Source of the DNA: Chrysoporthe austroafricana
Lineage: Eukaryota; Ascomycota; Sordariomycetes; Diaporthales; Cryphonectriaceae
NCBI GenBank assembly: GCA_001051155.2
Contig: JYIP02000001.1
Span: forward strand, 5,642,001-5,706,000
Reading direction: 5' to 3'
Length of the DNA stretch: 64,000 nt
The position numbers and the translations under genes were made by a program. Below are positions 21,093 through 29,974 of the stretch, one piece after another. Numbering within the stretch: position 1 is the stretch's first letter; each line of letters starts with the position of its first letter. A model generated the notes under the pieces. It made no database searches. It was not told the origin of the DNA and saw only the letters and a list, made by a program, of their open reading frames with translations.

Positions 21093-23088
21093 ATGTCGGA
21101 CCGCACCCCCAGTGACTTCTGGGTGGCCGAGGCCGCAAAGCTCAAGGAGCAGCTGATGCGGCGCCGCCAAGGCCTAGCCGCCGCCGCCGCCTCCCACAGC
21201 AACGCGGGCGAGCCCGCGGACGCGCAGTCCCAGGGCCCCCAGGCCGCGAGCTCGGCCTCGTCCTCGTCGGGCGGCCCGCAGAACACCACCGGCGCCGACG
21301 TGGCGCCCAGTCCCCAGACCGCTGCCGCCGAGACGCAGCAGGAGCACCACGACCGCCGCAGCCAGGAGCCCCAGGGCCCGCTGCCAACTGAGATCGAGCC
21401 TGCTCAGCAGCCGATCGCCCAAGGGCCATCTGTGCCCGATCTCACCAACCCCGAGGCTGTCGCCGCCACTGCGGCGCAGCAACACAGCCAGGAGCCCCAG
21501 AGCTCGCTGCCGCCGCCGCCGCCGCCGACCGAGGTCGGGCCTGCCGAGCCGCCCACTGCTCCAGGGCCAGCTGAGGCCCGTCTTCCCAGTCCCAAGGCTG
21601 TCGCTGCTGTCGCCGCTGCTGCTGAGACGCAGCAACACCACCACCACGGCCAAGAGCGCCAGAGCTCGCTGTCGCCGCCGCCGACCGAGGTTGAGCCCGC
21701 CGAGCAGCCCACTGCTCAAAGCCCAGCTGAGGTCCGTCTTCCCAGTCCCAAGGCTGTCGCCGCTGTCGCCGCTGCCGCTGAGACGCAGCAACACCACCAC
21801 CACCACCATCACGGCCAGGAGCGCCAGAGGTCGCTGCCGCTGCTGCTGCCGCTGCCGACCAACGTCGAGCCTGCCGAGCAGCCCATGGCCAGAGGCCAAT
21901 CTGTGCCCAGTCTGCCTGGTCCCCAGACTGTCGCCGCTGCTGCCGCCACCCCGCAGCAGAACCACGACCAAGGCAGCCAGGAGCGCCAGGGCTCCGTGCC
22001 GACCAAGACCGAGCCCGGCGAGCAGCCGGTTACCAGGGCGTCGCCTGCGCCCCAGCAGCCGCCCCCGCCGCCGACGACCCAGCCCTCTGCCAACTCGGCC
22101 ACCGCGGGTGGGGACCAGACCGGCCCCGCGCAGGGGCAGTCCGTCGCCGTCGCCGTCGCGTCTTCGCAGGAGGCGCCTCCCGCCGCTGTCCACGAGGCAG
22201 CGGCACCGACCCAGGCGGAGGAGGAGGAGGCATCGGCCTCCACGCCAGCGGCGCCCCAAGGCGCCCAGCGCGGTCCTCCCAAGAAGAAGAAGAACAAGAA
22301 GAAGCGCGCCGAGCCGATCAAGCAGGAGGCCGAGCCCGACGAGGAGCTGGCCGCCGAGCCGGCCAGGGAGAGGCCCGCGGCGGCCAACCAGCGCCGCAAC
22401 AACAACGCCCGAGGCCGCGGCCAGAGGACGTACCAGGCCCGGCGGCCGTCGCCCCCCGCGCGCGGACGGCCCTTCCACCCCTACAACCGCCGCCGTGGCG
22501 GAGGCGCGGGCGCGGGCCCTTGGCGCGGCGCCCCCCAGGATCGCGACCTGGGCATCCCCCGGGGCCGCGACCTGAACGCCGCCCAGGACCGTGACCTGCG
22601 GGACTGGCTGAACTTTACCGGGTATGTCTTCCCTCCCTAACCCCGACCCCCGAGTCCGGCTCGTCAGCCCCTCTCGAGAGGGCTGAGTGACTGCTTTCCC
22701 CTCCCCTCCCCTGCCATGCTGATAGAGAAGAATGAATGCTGACTCCGAAGGGCGATCCAGCTGGAACGACGCCGAGTTCCGCGACCGGGAGCTGCGGCGT
22801 CAGCGCCGGCTGGCCGAGCTCGACATGGAGCGGGTCGAGCTCCAGCACGAGACGCAGCGCGACCAGCGGGCCCGGTCGAACCGCGGGCCCCTGCAGTACG
22901 ACCACGACCTCGCGCCGCGCAACGTCGGGCGCGAGCTCTTCAGCCCCGAGGGCCACGTGCTCCTGCCGCCGCTGCCGCCCGCCTCCTCCGGCTTCAAGCG
23001 GGGCCGCGCCGACGAGGAGGAGGAGGACCGGGACGGCCAGGGCGGCCCTTCGCGCAAGGTGTTCCGCGGCTCCGGTAGGCGGCCGTAG
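21093..23088 (+). CDS. Pro/Gln/Ala-rich tandem-repeat protein with basic RG-rich tail
   Basis: Two exons: 21093-22621 and about 22731-23088, giving about 628 residues. The start MSDRTPSDFWVAEAAKLKEQ is chosen because it opens a plausible short helical N-terminus; the frame upstream is leader sequence. Residues about 85-325 form roughly five imperfect copies of a 47-55 residue unit built around QQ(H)n, an EPQ/ERQ-S-L step, P(T)EVEPAEQP and SPKAVAAVAAAAET. A Lys-rich nuclear-signal-like patch (KKKKNKKKRAEP) follows, then an Arg/Gly-rich segment and RDL repeats (about 475-505). The second exon is charged and partly coiled-coil-like (RDRELRRQRRLAELDMERVE). The composition suggests an RNA- or chromatin-associated protein. 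No known domain is recognised. The acceptor of the intron is ambiguous (TAG, GAG or AAG within 22722-22730). Confidence 0.65.
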
Positions 23089-23404
23089 GGTGCGCGCCGC
23101 CGCGGCGCGACCTCCACCCAGCAGGGACGCTGTGATCGTTAGGACAACTCTGGGAGGTCGCCACCTGAAGCAGTCTTAGAGCGCTGAGTTCCTGCACTGA
23201 ACGGTTGCACGCGCGTCACATTGCAGGGTGGCCGTGTCTTTGGGTTACCGAAGCCGTCTGTCGGGCGACGAGGGAGGAGGACGAGGAGGAAGAGGCTTCA
23301 CTAGCAGGAGGTTAAGCGGCCAGCATGGCCTTTGTGTGTGTGTACATTAGTAGTAGCTAGTACCTGCAGCAGCAGCAGCAAGCAGGGCCGGCGGCCCATC
23401 ATCA

Positions 23405-23894
23405 TCACGCCGGCGGCAGGAAGGAGGCGAACAGGACGCCCTGAATGCAAGAATACATGACCATGAACACCACGACCCCGCTGCCGAAGCGCCGCGTCTT
23501 GGCGCGCCGCAGGCACGCGGCCACCCACCAGTACCAGGCCGGGTAGCCGGACGCGAGGCGCGTGATGATCTGGACGTGAGAGTTCGCGAGGACCATGACG
23601 GCGAGCAGCGCCTGCACGGCGGCCATGGACCGCACGACCAGCTCGAGGCGGGCGGCGTCGACGACGGCGGGCCGGGCGGCGCCGTGTCGGTGAGGGATCG
23701 TAGACGCCTGGAAGAAGATGTCCTTGCCGCCCTTGGCCATGACGAAGAGCATGGGGGCGGCGAGCAGGAAGAGGGGGATGTTGGACACCGTCCAGTACCG
23801 GAAGAGTCCGTTGTTCCTGTGTGTGTGCACCCGTCTGAGCTTGCAAGTTCCTATGTGACGCATTTGCGTAGCGCGTAACACAAGGTAGGGTAAA

Positions 23895-23931
<37 letters not shown>

Positions 23932-23985
23932 TTTTTNTGAAATGCTTTTTTGAGCATTTTGGGAAAGCAAAAAAAAAAAAAAGAG

Positions 23986-24024
<39 letters not shown>

Positions 24025-25176
24025 TGTCTTGTTGTTCCCCAACCTTGGAGGCGGGGTGGGGCTCACTTCAGGTGCGCTACGCGGGGGGGAAGCAGCGGGG
24101 GATGAGCGATCGACTTACCAATACCGGCGCTGGACGAAGGTGTAGATGCTGGGCGGGAGGCTGTGGCACCAGGGGCGAGGGGCCGCGCTGCCGGTGCAGT
24201 AGGTCCGGTAGGCGACGAGCTGGGGCACGGCGGAGCCGGCGGCGACGAGCAGGCCGGCGAGGCCGAGGACGGCCAGGCGGCGGAGGTGGTGCGGGGTGCT
24301 GGCGGGGCGCGGGTCCTCGACGAGGGCGTGCAGGGCGCGGAGGACGTCGAGGGCGAAGGGGGCGCCGTTGAGCAGGCCGTTGGCGCGGAAGGCGGAGGCG
24401 AGGCCGAAGCTGGCGCCGGCGAGGAGGGTCTGGGCGTCGGCGGCGAGGGAGGGCTCCGGCTCCGGCTCCGGTCCCGGGCCCGGGTTACGGCTGCTGTGGC
24501 TGTGGCTGTGGTAGCAGCTCCGGGCCAGGAGGAGCCAGCCGGCGAAGGAGAAGAGGGCGAAGGGGGCCTCGTTGTAGGGGGCGGACAGGAAGAGGCCGGC
24601 GGGCGAGAGGACGTGCAGCACGGCGGCGGCGAGGGCCCAGGCGGGGTCGGCCCAGACGCGCAGGCCGAGGCGGTAGAGGGCCAGGGCGGAGAGGAGGTGG
24701 CAGGCGTGGGCGAGGGCGGCGCCGAGTAGGGGCAGCGGGGCGCCGGGCCCGGCGGCGATCAGGGCTGCGGTGCGTCAGCGGGAGGGAAACGAGGAGGCAA
24801 GGCTGGGGGACGAGGCTGGGCTGTATGTCTGGGCTGTCTGTCACAACGCACCGCGGCTGAGGAGGGAGATGCAGGCGGGCAGGGCGGCGCCGAAGGCCCA
24901 CTCCTGCTCGAAGACGTAGCCGCGCTCGGCGGCCTTGAGGAAGTAGACGGCATCCCACGAGGCGAGCCTGGCAGCGAAGCCCCCGCTGGTGGTGGTGGTG
25001 GTGGTGGTGGTGGTGGTGGTGGTGTTGAGGGCGAGCAGGCTCGAGGAGGTGTCGTAGGTCGGGCCGACCTGGCTGCCGGCGGCGACGGCGAGGAGGAGGG
25101 CCTTCCAGGCGGCGAAGACCAGGAGCAGGGTGCGGTGGGGGCCCAGGCGCGGGTGCTGCTGCAGGGCGGGCAGCAT
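23405..25176 (-). CDS. GPI18: GPI mannosyltransferase 2 (PIG-V/GPI18)
   Basis: Three exons on the minus strand: 25176-24852, 24764-24119 and 23816-23405, giving 460 residues. The enzyme adds the second mannose to the GPI anchor precursor on the lumenal side of the ER. The family motif SWDAVYFLKAAERGYVFEQE lies near residues 73-92, in the first lumenal loop after helix 1. Splicing of intron 2 rebuilds FVQRRYWNNGLFRYW, a signature of the family near the last third. Eight or more hydrophobic segments are visible, such as LLVFAAWKALLLAVAAG, ALIAAGPGAPLPLLGAAL, LAVLGLAGLLVAAGSAV and IPLFLLAAPMLFVMA. Two oddities stand out: a run of 12 Thr (residues 52-63), encoded by (GGT)12 on the plus strand, and a 302-base intron 2 full of poly-A/T with one unresolved base. 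Confidence 0.9.
23900..24020. repeat. Long A/T homopolymers with an ambiguous base, inside GPI18 intron 2
   Basis: A run of A (about 23900-23927) abuts a run of T (23928-23936), an N at 23937, and a short stem-loop-like stretch (AAATGC...GCATTT, about 23940-23959). Two more A-runs follow (about 23969-23982 and 23986-24020). The whole block lies between the donor at 24118 and the acceptor at 23817 of GPI18. The N and near-perfect homopolymers suggest an assembly join or uncertain length; alternatively it is a reverse-transcribed A-tail relic. Confidence 0.75.
24988..25023. repeat. (GGT)12 microsatellite coding poly-Thr in GPI18
   Basis: Twelve uninterrupted GGT triplets on the plus strand read as ACC on the coding strand. 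They give 12 consecutive Thr directly after Asn51 of GPI18, just before the catalytic first lumenal loop. Confidence 0.9.
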
Positions 25177-26884
25177 GGCGGTTGTGGTGGTGGTGCTGCT
25201 GGACTGGAATGTGCGGCGGCGGGTGGTGGATGGATGGATGGATGGATGGATGGATGGGCTGCGGTGTTGAGACGGGCGAGGCTGACGAGACGCGGATGGA
25301 CGCGTGCCTTGTCGTCAGTGCTCAGACCAGCGCAGCAGGGCCTACCTGGCTGGCATGCCTACCCTAGTACCCAGTAGGGCTCAGTGAGTACACAGGTACA
25401 TACAGTAGGGCAGTTGGGGGGGGGGAGCCTAAGCGCTGGGGGGGGCCCACGGGTACGGCATGATCCGAGTGAGCAGAGGCCCACCGGCGCGGGTGCAGTT
25501 ATCGTACCTGTATCGTGCAACCTGTCACGTACGGTTCCCACCCGAGCCAGCTTTTCTGCTTCTTTTTTTTCCTTCCCTCTACTTTCTAGTCTCCTTCCAT
25601 GGCGGCGCGCAGTGGAGATGAAGCAGGACAGCTTGTCCTATCAGCAGCCCCATTCCAGCTGACGGGCTGGGGCCGCCGGGCGCCCACCGCCTCCAGAAAA
25701 AGGTACCCACCTGTTCATCATTCTACTGTTACCACACGCGGTTGCGTGTTTGTGGTATCGATCTGCATTCTACTTAGCACACACCGCGGCAGCACCCATG
25801 CACGCAACGCGCGACCATGCCATGCCATGCCATGCCATCCTCACAGGATCCAAGGCCCGCGGGCTTGCTGCTGACGGGGTGGTGCATTCCTCTGCCGCCG
25901 CGCAGCGTGTTTCGGCCGTGTCTCTGACCTAGTGTGTGTTGCTGTCGTAGGATCTGGGATCTGGTGAAGGACAAGAAGGAGGAGGAAGAGGAGGAGGGCT
26001 GCTGTTGCAGTTACAGAGAGATGAGGGCGGTTTTGTATTTTATTTTTAGGGATTGACTGACTGCCCGGTCGGGCGCAGGTTGATTAGGGTCATTAGACGG
26101 CGAGGCTGCGTGGGTGGGCACGGCGGGCTTGGCTTCCGTCAGTCGGAATCTCGCTCGCGTGGCAGGGCCTTCATTCTTTTTTCGTCACGATCACGGTTCT
26201 GACTTGCTTGCTCGTTCGCGGTGGGGATGGACGATTGATTACATGGCAATGCATGCATGCATGCATGCAGATGGATAGATAGATAGATAGATGCAGGTGC
26301 GGGTGCGGGAATGCAGGCCTCGTTCGAGGATCCCGCCGGCCTCGCCTCACACAGCGCCTCTCTCACCGTCCGTCTACACACACACACACACACGCATACT
26401 TACTTTAGTACACACACCCAACCACATCACCACCTGGCTGGCATCCCCGTCCACATCACCGACCCGACCGACCGCCCTTACCGCCGCGCGGCAGGGCCTG
26501 CAGCCCTCAGCTCAGCTCAGCTGCAGGCTGCCGTTGTCCTGCATATGCCCGGGGCACACAGCTACAGCTACAGCTGTCCGCGCATTCCTTTAGTACATAT
26601 GACATGACATGACATGACATCGCAGCAGTGTGCAGTGGGTGCAGTGGGTTGTGAGGTTTTGGGTTGTGAGGTTTTGGGTTGTGGGTTGTGGTAGTTTCTG
26701 ATAATAAACTGGACTGACTGACTTACTGACTGACTCTCTGGGCAGCCCTTCTCTCGCCCACCTCTCCTTCTCTTCTGCTCGTCCTCCTCCTTGTCCTCCT
26801 CTCGCCCTCGTGCGCCTCCTCGTCGTCCCCCCCCCCCAAGCCCCAAGTACTATGGTACCTCCCCACACCCAACCAAAGTGCCAG

Positions 26885-26950
26885 CCTGAACCTGACCTGA
26901 CCTGACCTGACCTGACCTGGCCTGGCCTGGCCTGGCCTGGCCTGGCCTGA
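26885..26950. repeat. Pentanucleotide repeat CCTGA grading into CCTGG
   Basis: About six CCTGA units run directly into about six CCTGG units and end in CCTGA. The clean switch of one base along the array is what a local duplication of a mutated unit produces. Confidence 0.85.
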
Positions 26951-27254
26951 CACCTTCTCATCTTCCCTCCCCGAGATTGGCACTGGAACGCTCTCTCTGC
27001 CGCGCCTCCAGTAATCTCTCTAGCCACACCCGGCGACCAGCCCAGACGGCACGCGCAAGACACTCGGACGCATACAGCCTTTATATTACATTGCCACTTG
27101 GCCCCCCCGGGGCCCTTTTTTCTCTGTCGTCCCCGCGGCCCATTCCTCCTCGCCCGTACCAGTGCAATACCAGTCTCGCAGTGCATACCAGTCTTCGCCC
27201 TCGCTCGCCCACCACCACCACCCACCAACAAAGACCCAGCGCAGCCCGTTCAGG

Positions 27255-27355
27255 ACACGATCACGATCACGACCGCGATCACGACCACGACCACGACCAC
27301 GACCTCGACCTCGACCTCGACCTCGACCTCGACCTCGACCTCAACCTCGGCCTCG
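27255..27355. repeat. Hexanucleotide repeat, CGATCA/CGACCA to CGACCT
   Basis: The array starts as CGATCA and CGACCA units and changes at about 27300 to at least seven CGACCT units. Its frames read as His/Asp, Arg/Pro or Thr/Ser strings, none of which has an independent start or conserved context. Confidence 0.8.
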
Positions 27356-27859
27356 ACGCCTGCTCTCTCTCTTTCCCCCTCCACCTCTCGCAGCGCAACA
27401 AACAAAGCTGCCGAGGTATCCGTCTGTCTAGCTTTCCCCCTCGGCACGCCTGCCCGTGACCCCCTCGTCTCTGAGAAGGGCGGGCCCGCCAGCCAGCAAG
27501 TCGGCCCACCCCACCAACGCAACGCACCGGCGCCGATGGTCGAGCCGTGAAGCTGGGCCACGCCAGACCCCGTCGCGCGCCACAGAGAGAGCGCGAGCCC
27601 GCTGCCTGGGGCCGAGCCGAGGCAAACCAAGCTTCGCGCCGCTCCACCTGGCGTTCTCGGCGCCGTGCTAACGTGCTGGGCGCGGAACCTCCGGGCTGTG
27701 TTTGTCACCCGCCGCCCCGTCTGGACGACGTCACGCACCTCACCTCTCAGCTCTCAGCTCTCACCTCACTCACCTCTCACGTCACGGGCAGCGCACGTCA
27801 CGCCTGCCTGTCTATAACCTCCTACCCCCCCCTCCCCACACCCCCAGCCACGGCCGTCC

Positions 27860-27883
27860 ATGCCGGGCCCTCTTTCCTCCCCT

Positions 27884-27948
<65 letters not shown>

Positions 27949-27961
27949 AAGAAGAGGCTGA
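27860..27961 (+). promoter_or_regulatory. Candidate upstream ORF with poly-Thr core
   Basis: An ATG at 27860 opens a 33-codon frame that encodes nine residues (MPGPLSSPA), 21 Thr from the (GAC)21 tract, then RRG and a TGA ending at 27961. It ends 40 bases before the main ATG at 28002 and is in a different frame. If the leader covers it, it would be translated first and could damp main-frame translation. Leader extent is not visible from sequence. Confidence 0.4.
27886..27948. repeat. (GAC)21 triplet tract
   Basis: Twenty-one uninterrupted GAC triplets lie 54 bases before the ATG at 28002. The tract falls inside a short upstream open frame (27860-27961) that reads it as ACG, coding Thr. Confidence 0.92.
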
Positions 27962-28001
27962 TGCGCACGCGCCCGGCCTCCTCCCCGCCGCCGTCAACAC
28001 C

Positions 28002-28768
28002 ATGTTCCTGCACGCCGGCGCCTCCCTCCACGGGCACGAGTACACCAGCCCCCAGAGCCCGCACGCCCAGCAGCGCAAGACGCCCTTCCTGCGCTCCGCC
28101 CTGCCCGCCCCCATCCTGCGCTCCAACACGTCCACCGCCCTCGCCGACCGGCGCCTCTCCTCGTCGCCGTCGCCGCCCCTGCGGCCCGCCGTGAGGAGGC
28201 GGCCCGCCTCCGAGGTCTACGTGCGCCCCCTCGCCGGCCTGCTCGCCGACGACGACCACCACGACGCCCCGCCGCGCACCTCCCTCCCCTCTGCCCCCGC
28301 CGTCCGCTTCAAGGACCCGGATGTAGCCGCCGCCACCCCGGCCTCCACGTCCTCCTGCTGCTCCTCCTCCGCCGCCTCCATGGACGACGACGAGGAGCCC
28401 TCCCTCTACGAGTCCGACGCCTCGCAGGCCACCGGCTCCACGCCCTCCTCCGCCCGCCGCCGCCGCCGCCGGGCCTCCCCCCGCCCCAGCACCGCCTACC
28501 TGCTCGCCCAGCCCGCCCCCAAGCCGCTCGCCCGCAAGAAGCTGTTCAAGGCCATCCGCCCGCGCCTGCTCCTCCAGCTGCAGGAGCTCGCCGCCGGCCA
28601 GCGGCCGCGGCCCGCCATCGACGTCTTCCCCGCCGCCCTCCTCGCCGCCGGGCCCCTGGCCGCCGCCCGCTCCATCCACCGCTGCCCGCGCAGCCTGTTC
28701 GGCGCCCGCGGCGAGCTCGGGCCCCGCGACCTGGTCCTCTTCCGCGCCGAGGACTACACCGCCGAGTC

Positions 28769-28799
<31 letters not shown>

Positions 28800-29900
28800 A
28801 CCGCCCACGCCGCCGCCCGCCGCCAGCCCGTCGCCGTGCTGAGCCCCGGCCGGGGGCCCGGCGACACCGGCGAGATCGTCCTCGAGGACGGCAGCGTGTG
28901 GACCTGGGCCAGCCACCGCCGCCACTACAGCTTCGTGCACGTCGACGAGCACGGGAACTCCGTCACCGCCCGCTGGGTCCGGAGGACCGCCTCCTCCTCC
29001 AAGAGGCTCTCGAGCGGGCCCGGCCCCGCCCCCGGGAGCCCGCCCGCGGCGGCAGCAAGCCCCAGCCCCCCACCGCCCACGGGCGCCGACCCCGCCGACC
29101 CCCCGGAGGACCGGTACACCTTCAGCATCATCAACCCCCTCGTCCGGCGCCACCCCATCCTGGCCACCCTCACCCTGCAGTCCCTCGAGGTCTACGACGA
29201 CTACACCACCCCGTCCGCCTCCGCGGGGCGCTACCCGCCCACGCGCCCCGTCAGCGGCGCGTGGGACCCCGCCAGGGCGGGCCCGCCCGCGTCGCCGCTC
29301 TCGTTCGAGGAACCCCCCGCCCGCCGCGAGACCCACCCCGTCGACGAGGACACCAAGCTCCTCGTCCGCGTGACGGGTCTCTGGCTTGCCCTGCGCCTCC
29401 GCCGGACCACCGACCCCGCTGACCCCACCGCCGCCGCCGCCGAGACCGTGTCGCCCCCGCCGCCACCGCAGCAGGACCCGGCCGCCGCCGCCGCCGCCGC
29501 GAGCCCCCCGCCCAGCGTGCGCCTCGGCGCCCTGCCGCGGAGGCAGACGACCGGCGCCATGATCTGCACCCCGTCCCCGCCGCCGCCGCTGCTTCAGCAG
29601 CAGCAGCAGCAGCAGCAGCCGGGCGGCCTCAGGAGGGCCATGAGCACGGGCGCCGCCTTCGTGATGCAGCGGAGGCGGCGCCAGCACCAGCATCCGCATT
29701 CCCAGCAGCAGGACTCGTCCAGCGGCGGGTCCAGCCGGCCCTCGGTGGACGCAGCTAAGATGGCGGCCGTCATGGAGAAGAGCCCCCCCCGGGCGGACGA
29801 GGCGGCGCGGGCGGGGGGCCCGCCCCCGGTCGCGGCGGTCGTCGGCCCCGTGCCGAGGCAGGCGAGGCGGGTGAGCTGGTTTAAGAGGCTGACGCACTAG
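28002..29900 (+). CDS. Low-complexity hypothetical protein with a conserved-looking central core
   Basis: Single exon of 632 residues from the ATG at 28002, the first ATG in this long frame. The N-terminal 175 residues and the C-terminal 250 are Pro/Ser/Ala/Arg-rich and probably disordered, with poly-Gln (near residue 531) and poly-Arg runs. Residues about 178-330 look folded: RKKLFKAIRPRLLLQLQEL, a CPRSLFGARGELGPRDLVLF step, an acidic loop, then IVLEDGSVWTWASHRRHYSF and HVDEHGNSVTARWVRR. Another ordered stretch, YTFSIINPLVRRHPILATLT, lies near 372. This alternation suggests a fungal regulatory or scaffold protein. I recognise no named family and see no signal peptide or membrane helix. GC content is very high and GC-rich third positions support real coding in this frame. 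A 727-residue frame on the opposite strand is a shadow. Confidence 0.7.
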
Positions 29901-29931
29901 GCGTGCTGGTGGTGCCTCGGGGGTTTGTCGT

Positions 29932-29935
29932 GAGA

Positions 29936-29971
<36 letters not shown>
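29932..29971. repeat. (GA)n microsatellite just after the stop codon
   Basis: A nearly pure GA dinucleotide run, broken by one GGG, lies 31-71 bases after the stop at 29900 and so falls in the probable 3' untranslated region. Confidence 0.9.

Positions 29972-29974
<3 letters not shown>

Larger units (their letters stand above)
25177..28001. other. Microsatellite-dense 2.8-kb divergent intergenic region
   Basis: This region lies between GPI18 and the low-complexity hypothetical gene. It holds many simple tracts: (TGGA)7 at 25227-25254, (GCAT)n at 26251-26269, (GATA)n at 26274-26292 and (AC)n at 26376-26393. Further tracts are (GACAT)4 at 26601-26620, TTGTGAGGTTTTGGG copies near 26648-26690 and pentamers CCTGA then CCTGG at 26885-26950. 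Hexamers CGACCA/CGACCT span 27255-27355, and (GAC)21 lies at 27886-27948. Open frames through the repeats are artefacts of the repeats. No protein-coding gene or RNA gene is supported. Confidence 0.6.

Noticed and set aside
21174..22478. Minus-strand 434-residue Leu/Gly/Arg frame
   Set aside because: Antisense of the Pro/Gln/Ala repeat gene. The composition follows from GC-rich repeats and no motif is present.
24163..24729. Plus-strand 188-residue Gly/Glu frame
   Set aside because: Antisense to GPI18 exon 2, which has family motifs and proper splice sites.
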